From: Cordylochernes scorpioides
Taxonomy: Eukaryota > Arthropoda > Arachnida > Pseudoscorpiones > Chernetidae
Assembly (NCBI GenBank): GCA_030710605.1
Contig: CP092870.1
Span: forward strand, 89,591,993 to 89,655,992
Length of the DNA stretch: 64,000 nucleotides
Reading direction: 5' to 3'
In this document: piece after piece, positions 20,301 through 30,622 of the stretch
Numbering within the stretch: position 1 is the stretch's first letter
Layout of the letters: every line of letters begins with the position of its first letter
Program-made: the position numbers and the translations under genes
The notes under the pieces: generated by a model
What the model was told of the DNA's origin: nothing
The model's input: only the letters and a program-made list of their open reading frames with translations
Database searches by the model: none

Positions 20301-22990
20301 AGGAACAGCACAAACCTGGTTCGAGAATGTGGAGGAACAGATAAACTCATGGGACTCATTTGAGACAATGTTCTCCCTGACTTTCAGTCATCACACTCCC
20401 CAAAAAGAATATTTAATTCAAAAACTACTCTAAATCCCGAGCTAAGGAAAAAGGCAAACTTAGTGAAATTTATATTCAAGAAGTCCTCAACCTGTGCAAG
20501 CAAATCAACCCCAGGATGAGCGAAAGCGAGAAATTCGAGCATTTAATGAAAGGTATATCGGAGGACATTTATAGATCGATTTTCGTTTTGGAAATAACCA
20601 CCACTGTAGATTTTATTAGGTGGTGCAGAAAAATCGAAAACTCACACAAGCGCGTGTAGTCTTTGATGTCGGGTAGTTGCTTTGCTTCGATCCGACTCAG
20701 TTGAGAATCGACTGAGGACTTAATCAGACAATAGTCCTTCGAGGACTATCGAAGAAGTACATCGTGCATTAAACTCTTCATCGACCTAAAACCCTCTTCT
20801 CTCGAGACAATGATCAGAGAAGAAATCGAAGAAACCTAGCTGCGATTGCTAAATCCGGTCCAAAGATCATAACCCCCCTAAAAAACCCAAGCAAGGGTAT
20901 TCACCCAGACACCTAGACAATGGTAGCCTGACGAAGACACTCCAATATTCAACCAGGCGCCAAGCCAAAGATGAACAGACCAATGGTGGACCCAAGACAA
21001 CAAGCCAATTTGCTTTCATTGTGGTAGCCCAGGCCATGTCAAACGCTACTAGAGATCGCCAGCCAGTAGACCAATATAAATTGGAAGGACCTGAAAGTAC
21101 ATACAGACACGCCAAACTACTCAATTAAATGAGAAACATTAAGAAGTCCACAAATTACCGCCGACAATCGCCATACCCAAACAGCAAGTCCATTTACCCC
21201 TGCCGCCATACAATCCAATCCCCAAGCCTGTTACTATCTATAAAAAAACTAAGCGTCTCGACTTCTTTCGAGGGGGAGGCCGCGGGTGTGAAAAGCCTTC
21301 CAATGACGACAGCCACTAAATTAGAACACAATTTTGTTGAAATAATTATAGATGACATTGCATTTTCTGCCTTAGTCGTCTTGAATGGGTTGAGACAACA
21401 CTTGCAAGAAATTATGTTCAGGGATAAAGGAATAACTCTCAGAGACGCCGATGGCAAGAAAGAAAGTCACGTCTCTTGGTAGATACACAATAAGTTTGAG
21501 GGTAAATGAGTTGAGACAGCCGCTTGTTTTCGTCCTTCCCAATAGCAACTCCAGCATCATACTTGGATGGGATTTTTGGGAAGCAGCAAATGCTGTGATC
21601 GATTGTGGACTTGTCGAAATCAGGCTTGAAGAGGCTAAAGACGATTTGAATTCGCTAGCTACTGAGGATAGAGTCACACACACATGGACTCTGAAAACAT
21701 AAGCATCCCAGCTGAATCCATCAAACAAATAAATGTGATGAGTTCAGAACTCAATAGACAAAACAAGGTACTTTTTAAACCTTCAAAATGCGTATTTAAA
21801 AAAAAAGAACTATCACTTCCCCTCTCACTTTTACAATCAATCATAATAAGGCGGTAAGGCAGACGCCTCTATCAAAACATAAAATTGGAACTGGATACCA
21901 TTAAACACAGTACCTACAGAGTTTCCCCAACAGAACGCCGAGAAATCCAACAGTAAGTTGACAAGATGCTAGATGCTGGAATAATAGCCACTCAGAAAGC
22001 CCTTGGTCATCGCCTGTTATCTGGTGAAGAAGAAAGACAGCAATTGGCGCTTCTGCGTGGATTACGAGCAACTGAACAAGATAACCAAAAAGAACGTTTA
22101 TTCATTCCCTCAAATTGAAGATACTCTTGATTCTTGTACCTACGTTCTGGATATTGGCAGATAGAGGTAGACGAGGCAGATAGAGAGAAAACCGCCTTAA
22201 TAACCTCAGATGGTCTATACGAATTTCTTGTGATGCCCTTCAGCCTGTGCAACACCCCTGCAATGTTTGAGCGTTTGATGGACAAAATCCTAAAGGGATT
22301 TAAGTGGACGCAGTGCCTGTGTGTCTTATCTAGACGACATTGCAATTTTCTTAAAAACGTTTGAAGTACACTTGCACATACTCAAAATCATTTTACAATG
22401 CCTTAGAAAAGCAGATTTGAGCCTCAATTCAAAAAAGTATATTTTCGAACCAAACAAATAATAGTGTTTGGACATTTCGTATATGGCAACGCATCTACCC
22501 TGCCCCTGAAAAGATAGAAGCTATCGCCAAGTTCCCGACTCCACGATCTATCATTGAGGTGAGGATTTTTATAGGCATTGTTCCTACTTTCTTAGATTAA
22601 TTGAACACTTCGCCTAAAGAGCTGCCCCTCTTCAAGAAATTCTCTTAGAGATAGAAAAACAAGAAGATTTTGAATCCCAGAAAAGGGCCCTGATGTCTGA
22701 ACCTGTTTTAAGTCATTTTGAAGAACACCTGCCAACCCAGCTGCATACTGACGCCAGTGGTTATGGTATTGAATCAGACCTCAGACCGTCCTCGTTCAGG
22801 CCGGGAAGAGAATAATTACTCCACTACAGAAAGAGAATGTTTGGCTGTGATATGGGCAATAAACAAATTTCGCCCATACCTCTTTGGTCAGGAGTTCGTG
22901 ATCACCACACTCTTTGCTGTCATGAATGGCAGGTCATCTTTTCCACCTCATAGGACTCCGTCACTTTGGATGGTGGAGTGTAAATCACCA
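20301..22990 (+). pseudogene. Degenerate Ty3/gypsy retrotransposon (gag-pol remnants)
   Basis: Pieces occur in the expected order with many stops and frame changes. Gag-like GTAQTWFENVEEQINSWDSF starts near 20301. A zinc knuckle (CFHCGSPGHVKRY, last Cys lost) is at about 21011-21050, and a retropepsin-region piece with IILGWDFWEA at about 21560. A reverse transcriptase piece ([34 protein letters not shown]) lies at 22140-22340. An RNase H piece (HTDASGYGI, ERECLAVIWAINKFRPYLFG) lies at 22740-22900. No LTRs, integrase or envelope were found. It is an old, dead copy. Confidence 0.85.
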
Positions 22991-23801
22991 TTACTTCTAT
23001 CCCGCGCCAAGCCAGCTTAAATGTGTTTCTCTCCAATAAGTTTCCTGGCCACTTTAAAAAAACTCTTTTTACGAAAGCTACAGATATTCATTCTGTTAAA
23101 ATCGGGGTGATTTTATACTTTTTTGCTTTGTTATTGTCTTTAAATAAACTATTTCCAGATCTCTAGATGTCCAAATATTTGGGCGCCAGTGGCTGCAGAA
23201 AAGCAGACCACAAATGCATTCATCTATGGCACATGTAGAGACCTAAAGCTGTGCCGGCTAGCAATAAATGTTAAAGGGGAAATTAACCAATACTTTCTGG
23301 TTAAACATATTTTAATTTTAGATCAATTAAACTATCTTCCAATGTACATCAGAGTTATTTATTAAACACAAAGAAAAAATACTTAATAGAATCACCACAT
23401 ATATGAGATAAAAATAAAATAAAAAACTATATATAAAGTTAAAATAGGGAGGATTTTAATATACATATAAATATAAACACACAAAAAAAGGCTATTATGC
23501 CATTATCCCCACCTAACTCGACATCCAGCCACCCAAGTCCAGGATTCGGAAAAAGGGCGGCTAAGGCCGCAGCCAGCGGCCTGAGCCCTCAGCAACTCCC
23601 AGTCCTCAGCTTCTCAAGGGAAAAAAGATCTAACTAAAAAATGTAAATATCCCGCTTCCTTGCCCCAGTGTTGCTGGACTCAACCCCCAAGGCTATCATC
23701 ACTCTTCTCTCTCAGTGAAAAAAAAAGTATATTTAAAAAATAATTAAATTAAATTAAATATAAAAATTATTAAACAAAAATTCACAAAAAAAATAAAATA
23801 T
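22991..23801. other. Intergenic sequence upstream of the copia element
   Basis: AT-rich with low-complexity ATAAA/TAAAT stretches at 23735-23800. A less AT-rich patch at 23500-23700 shows no open frame of note. No LTR of the preceding gypsy relic was recognised. Confidence 0.35.
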
Positions 23802-23806
23802 TGAAT

Positions 23807-24070
23807 TGAAGACATGTTGAATATGCCCACTTCCGCCTGAGAGGACCTACGTCACCACTACGTCACGGCCAGCCAATCACCGAGCTGCCCAGCGGGCAGT
23901 CCATCCCCCCTCCCCCTTTTAGATAACATAATAAAGATAACTTTCCTCTTGTTCACGTCGCCTCCATGTGCTTCATATATATCCACTTCAATCGGCAGAT
24001 GTAGTGGGTTAATTGACTACTTCCTTATACTATTACATCATCTAGTCCAGCTTCAACTAATAGCCCAACA
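23807..24070 (+). repeat. copia 5' LTR
   Basis: 264 bp, TG...CA ends. It includes AATAAAG at about 23929 as a possible polyadenylation signal. Paired with 27813-28076. Confidence 0.95.
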
Positions 24071-24112
24071 TCTGGTAGCAGAGCGTGGTTAATTCGAGAC
24101 ACCACGTGCAAG

Positions 24113-24694
24113 ATGACCTCGACGATGATCAACACGCCCCTCGAGAAACTCAATGATCAGAACTACAGAAGCTGGAAGTATAATACGAAGATGATGCTAA
24201 TAGAAAGAGAACTCTGGAAGTATGTTACGGAGCCAGCACCCGATGAAGAAGCCTCAAGAACAATCTTCAACATGAAGCAAGAAAAGGCGTTGGCTATGAT
24301 AGCACTGACGATCTCACCGAGCCAACAGATTCATATAATGGACTGTACCACTGCACGAGAAGCATGGGATACCTTGGAACAAGTATACGAACCCAAGTCA
24401 AGGTCAAGAATCCTCCAACTGAAGAAGCAGTTCATCTCCATAAGATTCGAAGAACAAGAGACGATGACGAACTATTTGGGGAGACTGAAGATCTGTTCGG
24501 ATCGCTTAAGAGAGGCAGGCGCAGAAATGCAGGATCAAGACCTCGCCTATTCAATGCTTGCTGGCCTACCGGAGTCATACGACGGAATCATCATGACCTT
24601 CAGCAACGTAGAAGACAAGGAATTCACCTCTAGCAAGGTAAAACATGTGCTGTTAGCAGAATACGAGAGACGGATGGCCCCAACGTGTGAATAA
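24113..24694 (+). CDS. copia Gag polyprotein
   Basis: 193 codons from ATG at 24113, 43 bases past the LTR. The layout is that of copia-type Gag (LNDQNYRSWKYNTKMMLIE near the start, W and L spacing, AREAWDTLEQVYEP, then a helical region). It forms the particle shell and packages element RNA. It stops at 24692-24694, without the usual zinc knuckle, which lies in the next frame. Copia Gag and Pol are normally one frame, so the break is either programmed +1 shifting or a lost base. Confidence 0.85.
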   Translation: MTSTMINTPLEKLNDQNYRSWKYNTKMMLIERELWKYVTEPAPDEEASRTIFNMKQEKALAMIALTISPSQQIHIMDCTTAREAWDTLEQVYEPKSRSRILQLKKQFISIRFEEQETMTNYLGRLKICSDRLREAGAEMQDQDLAYSMLAGLPESYDGIIMTFSNVEDKEFTSSKVKHVLLAEYERRMAPTCE

Positions 24695-27600
24695 CACAAA
24701 TGAAGCTTTGCAGTTCGGGACAACGACCAGGAAGGAAGACAAGAAGAAGAAAAATTTCACCTGCTACAAGTGCGGCAAGGAAGGACATATCGCGAGATCA
24801 TGCAGAGGAAAGGCTAAAACTCCAACTCCAAATTTCCAACCACCGAGATGTAGCACTCACGAGATAGCGGGAAGCGAAATGCTAACAGCCCTATCCTGCA
24901 CCATCCCTGACAACTCTTGGGTGATCGACAGCGGCGCGACTCACCACGTGTGTAACAAAAGGGAGTGGTTCACCAACTTCCAAGGAATAACGTCGGATCC
25001 GATCCTAACAGCGAGCGGGACTACACGAGCGGAAGGATGCGGCGACATCAAGTTCAAGGCCTATGTCGGTAAGCACCACGTTGACCTAAAACTATGTAAT
25101 GTTCTGTATGTCCCTAATGTGCGACGAAACCTATTGTCAGTCTCGAGCATGGAAAATAAGGGCAAGATAGTTAATTTTGCGAACAGAAGAGCGCAAGTTT
25201 TCGATTCGGAGAACCGAATTGTTGCAATAGCACATGATGAAAATGGATTATATGTCATGAAGGGTAGAGTCATTTTACCAAACGCTGAGTTGTTTAACAT
25301 TCAAAAGAGTTCACAAAAACAAACATTAGAAATATGGCATCAGAGGTTATGTCATGTAAACAATGACGCAATTGAGAGAATGGCAAAGGGGGAATTAGTT
25401 AAGGGGTTAGAGATCTCCTCGATGGATCGAAGTCTGTGTGATGATTGTTGTGTAGCAAAGTCCACGAAAGAGCCACACAAACCCATTAGGAATATAAGAT
25501 CTAAAAGGCCTTTAGAATTAGTTCACACTGATATTTGTGGTCCAATGCCTGTTAGATCTATTGGAGGAAGCGCATATTTTCTAACATTCATTGATGATTA
25601 TTCTAGAAAGATAACCCTGTTTTGCCTTAAACATAAAAACGAAGTGCTGAAACACTTCGACTCGTATCTCGCTAGGGCTGAGAGAGAAACCGGACGTAAG
25701 CTAAAAGTGCTAAGATCCGACAATGGACTCGAATATTGCAACCATGAATTTAAGACTAGGGTAGAGCAACTTGGCATCAAACACGAGCTAACGAACACAT
25801 ACTCGCCACCTATGAACGGCGTTGCAGAAAGGGCTAATCGAGTGTTGTTGGACATAACCCGATCTTGTTTACATAGCGCCGAACTCCCTCAGAGATTCTG
25901 GGCAGAGGCAGTAAACACTGCAGCTTATATAAGAAACAAGTGCTACAATAGCGCCCTAGGAGATAAAGTACCCGATGAACTTTGGTCATCAAGAAAACCG
26001 AGTGTTCGCCACTTAAAAGCTTTCGGGTGCTTAGCATATAGCCATATCCCCACAGAAAGGCGAAAGAAACTGGACAATCGAGCAAATAGCTGCATTCTTG
26101 TTGGTTATTCTTCCCAGACTAAAGGCTATCGTCTTTGGTGTCCAGAAACTCAACACGTAATCCAAACGAAGCATGTCAAATTTGACGAATCCAAGATAGG
26201 ACTGAAGTGGACTAAGGTTGAGGATGAACCTGAGAGATACAACCATATTTGGATAGAACCCGATAACCAGCTTGAAGGAGATATAGATCTAAAACCTGAA
26301 GCGGAAAGAGAACGTAATGATACGACTGATCAGGATTTAGTGGGGGTAAACAATGACGACATTGTTCAAACTAGGCCTAAAAGAATTGTACGAAACCCTT
26401 ATGGACGTGCTGGAAAGCCAAAAGCAGAACTGCATTTCCTAGATATCATCGAACCCACAACTTTCGAACAAGCCATAAACAGCAAAGAGGCACCGTACTG
26501 GAGAAGGGCCATGAAGGATGAATTGAGAAGTCTTGAGGATAGAAATACATGGACGTTGTCCGACCTACCACTTGGCAAGCGCCCAATTAGCAGTAGATGG
26601 GTATTTAAAATAAAGACTAACTCAAAAGGGGACGTTGAAAGATTTAAAGCGCGATTAGTTGCGAGAGGTTTTTCTCAAAAACGAAACGTTGACTTTTTTG
26701 AGACATATTCGCCAGTAATAAATTTTTCGGTCATCAGAATGATCTTTGCATTGACGATAAATAAAAATTGGTACAATCGACACCTCGACGTCGACAATGC
26801 ATATCTGTACGGCGAACTGAATGAAGAAATCTATATGAGCCCACCAGATGGATCTAACGACGAGAAATGTGAGGGCAAAGTTCTTAAACTAAACCGTCCA
26901 ATATATGGTTTACGTCAGTCCGGTCTCGAATGGTACTGCACACTAGATAAAGCTCTTGAAGATATTGGATTTCGTCGTTTAGCCGCTTGTAATTGTTTAT
27001 ACACTTTTGAAGATAAGGCGGTTATCGCCGTATATGTCGACGATCTAGCTTTGTTCGCGGAAAGCGAGGACATTCTGACAACTGATAAGGAAAAGGAGGA
27101 GATAAAACACGTCCCTTACAGAGAACTTATAGGGTCTCTGCTATATCTTGCAAACTCATCGAGACCTGATATGACGTTTGCCGTAACCAAATTAGCACAA
27201 TTCTGTAGTAACCCAGGCGAACGACACTGGCAAGCTGCTAAACATATACTAAGATATCTTCAAGCTACTAAGAATGTTTCACTCATCTATAAAAGAGGGT
27301 CCGATGATATACTAGCATTTAGCGACTCAGATTGGGCTAATGACATAGATGATAGACGATCAACTAGCGGGTCAGCTATTACTATTAATGGTTGTTTAGT
27401 GTCATGGAGATCTAAAAAGCAAAATTGCGTATCATTATCTACAATGGAGTCTGAATACATTGCTCTCGCCCAGACCACTAAGGAAATATTGTGGATAGCA
27501 CAAATATTAGAGAATTTGAAATGCCTGACTAACGCCTCACGCCCAATAACAATATTCTGTGATAATAGAGCTGCCATCGAGTTTTCTAAAAACAACATAG

Positions 27601-27815
27601 AAAACAATAGGTCGAAGCACATTGACATACGGTATCATTATATAAGAGAAAAGGTCAACAGTGGAGACATCCATGTGAATTACATCTCTACCAACGACAA
27701 CCTGGCCGACATCTTCACCAAGGGCCTCAAAAGGACTGCACATCAGAATGCTTGTGCAGCTATGAATTGTCTGGATACTGGCATACTACCCGACATATCC
27801 AAAGTGGGGGAATGA
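24657..27815 (+). CDS. copia Pol polyprotein (protease, integrase, RT, RNase H), internally deleted
   Basis: The frame is open from 24657, in +1 relation to gag, and ends inside the 3' LTR; counting below starts at 24687. Domains in order: CCHC knuckle C26-x2-C-x4-H-x4-C39; aspartic protease with DSG at 81-83; integrase with HHCC zinc site (WHQRLCHVNN...CDDC) and D, D, E in HTDICGP, RSDNG and GVAER; reverse transcriptase with LDVDNAYLYGEL and YVDD; RNase H with DSDWA and STMESEYIA. From YVDD to PYRELIG there are only 27 residues; the other copia in this window has 94. About 67 residues were therefore lost in frame, so enzyme activity is doubtful. Confidence 0.9.
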   Translation, partial: QNTRDGWPQRVNNTNEALQFGTTTRKEDKKKKNFTCYKCGKEGHIARSCRGKAKTPTPNFQPPRCSTHEIAGSEMLTALSCTIPDNSWVIDSGATHHVCNKREWFTNFQGITSDPILTASGTTRAEGCGDIKFKAYVGKHHVDLKLCNVLYVPNVRRNLLSVSSMENKGKIVNFANRRAQVFDSENRIVAIAHDENGLYVMKGRVILPNAELFNIQKSSQKQTLEIWHQRLCHVNNDAIERMAKGELVKGLEISSMDRSLCDDCCVAKSTKEPHKPIRNIRSKRPLELVHTDICGPMPVRSIGGSAYFLTFIDDYSRKITLFCLKHKNEVLKHFDSYLARAERETGRKLKVLRSDNGLEYCNHEFKTRVEQLGIKHELTNTYSPPMNGVAERANRVLLDITRSCLHSAELPQRFWAEAVNTAAYIRNKCYNSALGDKVPDELWSSRKPSVRHLKAFGCLAYSHIPTERRKKLDNRANSCILVGYSSQTKGYRLWCPETQHVIQTKHVKFDESKIGLKWTKVEDEPERYNHIWIEPDNQLEGDIDLKPEAERERNDTTDQDLVGVNNDDIVQTRPKRIVRNPYGRAGKPKAELHFLDIIEPTTFEQAINSKEAPYWRRAMKDELRSLEDRNTWTLSDLPLGKRPISSRWVFKIKTNSKGDVERFKARLVARGFSQKRNVDFFETYSPVINFSVIRMIFALTINKNWYNRHLDVDNAYLYGELNEEIYMSPPDGSNDEKCEGKVLKLNRPIYGLRQSGLEWYCTLDKALEDIGFRRLAACNCLYTFEDKAVIAVYVDDLALFAESEDILTTDKEKEEIKHVPYRELIGSLLYLANSSRPDMTFAVTKLAQFCSNPGERHWQAAKHILRYLQATKNVSLIYKRGSDDILAFSDSDWANDIDDRRSTSGSAITINGCLVSWRSKKQNCVSLSTMESEYIALAQTTKEILWIAQILENLKCLTNASRPITIFCDNRAAIEFSKNNIENNRSKHIDIRYHYIREKVNSGDIHVNYISTNDNLADIFTKGLKRTAHQNACAAMNCLDTGILPDISKVGE

Positions 27816-28076
27816 AGACATGTTGAATATGCCCACTTCCGCCTGAGAGGACCTACGTCACCACTACGTCACGGCCAGCCAATCACCGAGCTGCCCAGCG
27901 GGCAGTCCATCCCCCCTCCCCCTTTTAGATAACATAATAAAGATAACTTTCCTCTTGTTCACGTCGCCTCCATGTGCTTCATATATATCCACTTCAATCG
28001 GCAGATGTAGTGGGTTAATTGACTACTTCCTTATACTATTACATCATCTAGTCGAGCTTCAACTAATAGCCCAACA
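27813..28076 (+). repeat. copia 3' LTR
   Basis: 264 bp, one substitution from the 5' copy. It follows the polypurine tract and is followed by the TGAAT duplication. Confidence 0.95.
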
Positions 28077-28081
28077 TGAAT

Positions 28082-29564
28082 TAAAAAATAATTTTAAGAA
28101 TTTAATTAATATTGTTGGATCTGGCAATCTTGGGGTCAGCTTGGGAAAGGTTCAGGGCTCGTGGTGGAGCTGGTGTTCTGTCTGAAGAACCTTCACCCGA
28201 AGCCTGTGGCTTGCCCATAGGCATGCTGGAGTCTGCCTTGGTATTGGTGGAGTCAAGTCAAGCACCATAGGTGAGTGGCTTGACTACAGGGAAGGGACAT
28301 CTGAGTCCATCTTGGACTCTGGCTTGAGTTCAAGTAGGCCACCATGGGACATGTGGCTCGACCACCAGGAAGGGGTGTGTCTGAGTCCATCTTAGACTAG
28401 CTTGGTAGGGCCAGGTCATCCACCACAGGTCAGGTGGCTTGACCACAGGAAGGGGATCTCAGTCTCTGGCTCGGTGCTGCCAAGGCTAAAGGCGGCTTCA
28501 GGCTCCATCTCGACACCTCGCAATCACCAGAGGTTTGTAGCTTAGATGGACAAAGGTGGGATATGGTTAGGTTAGGTGGGGTTCTGGGTTATTTTGGCCT
28601 ACTATGGTCACGAGGTGTCCTAACAATTCCAGGCGTGATGTAGTTCCCCATGTTTCCTGGTCTGATAATAAGCATCTGAATCATGGATTATCTCCTTGTA
28701 GATAAAGCTCTGCCAAAGGGCTGATGGGGAGTTTATGCCCTAAACTCCAGGTTACTGCGGTAAGGATTTGGTTGGCTATCAGGATTAAGCCTCAGTTAAC
28801 TGAGAACTCTTGTGCATGTAGCCTTTCCTGCCACAACACTCGCTCACAGACAACATTGGCTTTCATAAAGTGTTCCTTCATACTCCAGCCCTATTTACAA
28901 CAATCAAATACTGTGTTAAAATATAAATGCTGTTTTCTGCATTACCTATACTCCTTACCACATACAAATTCTTCTTTATTCCGTGATAACTGAGAACTTT
29001 AAAATATATATTTTGTGTCCATATTAATTTTAGATAACAATAAAGTTTTTTCTCAAATATTAAAAGTGAACTTTCAGTGTACTACCCTCAATTCTACTTA
29101 TTATATACATATTTTTATTGACAAAGAGACTAAATAATAATTTAGATACGCAAGACACTTGGAAATTTGAAAATCTAACAATGACAGCAAGAAAAAAATT
29201 TTATTTTAAATTTGAATAGTTAGAAGTTAATTAATGTAGATATTATTTCAAAATGCTTTCACTAATAAACACTTAAGAAATCTATAAAAAGAAAAAAATG
29301 GAAAATATCAATGTGCGTGTTAAAACTAAAAATTCATAATATAATTTTGCACTTTTAAGTGCCTTTAAATCTCTAATATAATTTTGCTTTCAAAAAATAA
29401 GTTATCAATGAATTATTTTTCCTGAGCTCTTAATTAAAAAGAGCGCCATTATAGCGTGTTTACCACTTTATTACTGATATCGTTTATTTTTATAATCAAT
29501 AACTATTTTTGCTATCTGATTTTGATGAACGTTTTTTGACATATCTAATATTTAAAGCTAAATT
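28082..29564. other. Intergenic, upstream of the PAF-AH gene
   Basis: 28250-28480 holds a degenerate tandem repeat (GTGGCTTGACCACAGGAAGG-type units of about 90-100 bases). 28560-29000 shows no coding signal. 29000-29560 is very AT-rich and must contain the promoter of the next gene, but no TATA or initiator could be placed with confidence. Confidence 0.4.
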
Positions 29565-29630
29565 ATGTCTTCAGCTTCAATTCCATTACCAGCCGTGGAC
29601 CAATACGGGGACGGAAGATGGTTATTTATT
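29565..29630 (+). CDS. PAF acetylhydrolase IB alpha-type subunit, exon 1
   Basis: ATG at 29565, donor ATT|GTAAGA, 22 codons, phase 0. It encodes MSSASIPLPAVDQYGDGRWL, matching the N-terminus of PAFAH1B2/PAFAH1B3 (a short variable lead, then a GDGRW-type motif). The next coding exon lies 12.4 kb downstream. The start is supported by length: the joined protein is 222 residues against about 230 in the human proteins. Confidence 0.85.
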
Positions 29631-30327
29631 GTAAGATTACCACTATAATAATTTGAACAAAATATCAATGCTTGTTATTCTAGAACTATTTGGATAATCG
29701 ATCTTAGAAACATTTATTATTTTACAGTTTAAATTCCTAAATTTTCCGAAAATACAAAAATCAACAATGGTTTTCACAAATTGAAAACCTATTTCACAAA
29801 ACAATTATTAAATGACATCTCTGTATACATTTTTCATTTTGCGTGTGTTTTTATACATTACTATATTAAGTATTATATATTAACTTCGGTATTTATCATT
29901 TTAGTTTTAATGTAATATATTTTTTAGTTATAAAAGAGACATTTAAAAAAATAGCCTTTTAAAATTCATAAATATATACTCTTTATTATTTAATAAATAA
30001 TAATAAGTTAAAACTACCCAATTTAAGCTTTTGTGTTGTTCTAATTAGTATAATATTAAATTTCATTTAATTTATTTATTAATATTTTCATTTTTTAATA
30101 TAAACTAATGCTTTAAAAAAAATGATCATTATAAAATCTATCTTGGAGAAATTAAAGGTATTGTATATAAAACATTTCACGTCCATTTAATGGTTTCTTT
30201 ATTACAGCTTGTAAAGCTTGAGACTTTTGATGGTGTCTGCCGAGGAAGAGTAGAGCTCATCAATGGATGGTCAATACAGTCAATAAAGTGTTTTGGAGTT
30301 GCAGGTTGAGAATTGCACTTAGTAGAA
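29631..30327. other. Start of PAF-AH intron 1
   Basis: AT-rich and non-coding; 30207-30300 matches part of family R/related repeat also at 54180 (GTGTCTNNNNTCGA, ATCAATGGATG). It has an acceptor-like ACAG but encodes no PAF-AH sequence. Confidence 0.4.
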
Positions 30328-30484
30328 GTAACCTCTGTAAAGTACAACATCTAGTTGATGAGTAAAAGTGTTCTTTACGGAGAGTTGCTAAATAGTAAAA
30401 TTGGTAATTTTGGAAATGAAAACTGTCTTTTGTAGAGAGGTGTCCTCCAGCAAGAGTGTTCTATCATGGAGGTTTTACTGTATA
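30328..30484. mobile_element. pogo/Tigger-like short element, target of the LINE insertion
   Basis: Left end ACCTCTGTAAAGTACAAC (decayed) and right end GGAGGTTTTACTGTATA. The LINE inserted at its right terminus: the last 14 bases (30471-30484) recur at 35376-35389. Confidence 0.6.
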
Positions 30485-30622
30485 ACAACAAACAACAAAA
30501 CAGCTTTATTAAGGCATCTTGCCCTGTACGGATTCTCCGTGGAGTTACAGACAATATTAACCATAAGAGAACAGGTGAAAATATAGTATTTACAGTCAAG
30601 GTATGTCAAACAGGGTGACTTT

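Larger units (their letters stand above)
23802..28081 (+). mobile_element. Ty1/copia LTR retrotransposon, complete ends, young
   Basis: Both LTRs are 264 bp and differ at one position by eye (C versus G in CTAGTCSAGCTT). They start TGAAGACATG and end GCCCAACA. A perfect 5-bp target duplication TGAAT lies at 23802-23806 and 28077-28081. The 5' LTR is followed after two bases by TGGTAGCAGAGC, a primer-binding site of initiator-Met type. A purine tract AAAGTGGGGGAA precedes the 3' LTR. Near-identical LTRs mean recent insertion. Confidence 0.95.

Noticed and set aside
20301-22990. Endogenous retrovirus with envelope
   Set aside because: Only gag, protease, RT and RNase H pieces are seen; no LTR, integrase or envelope region could be identified.
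30207-30306. Candidate exon after ACAG in PAF-AH intron 1
   Set aside because: The sequence is a dispersed repeat also at 54180, and exon 1 joins exon 2 directly in phase with conserved residues.
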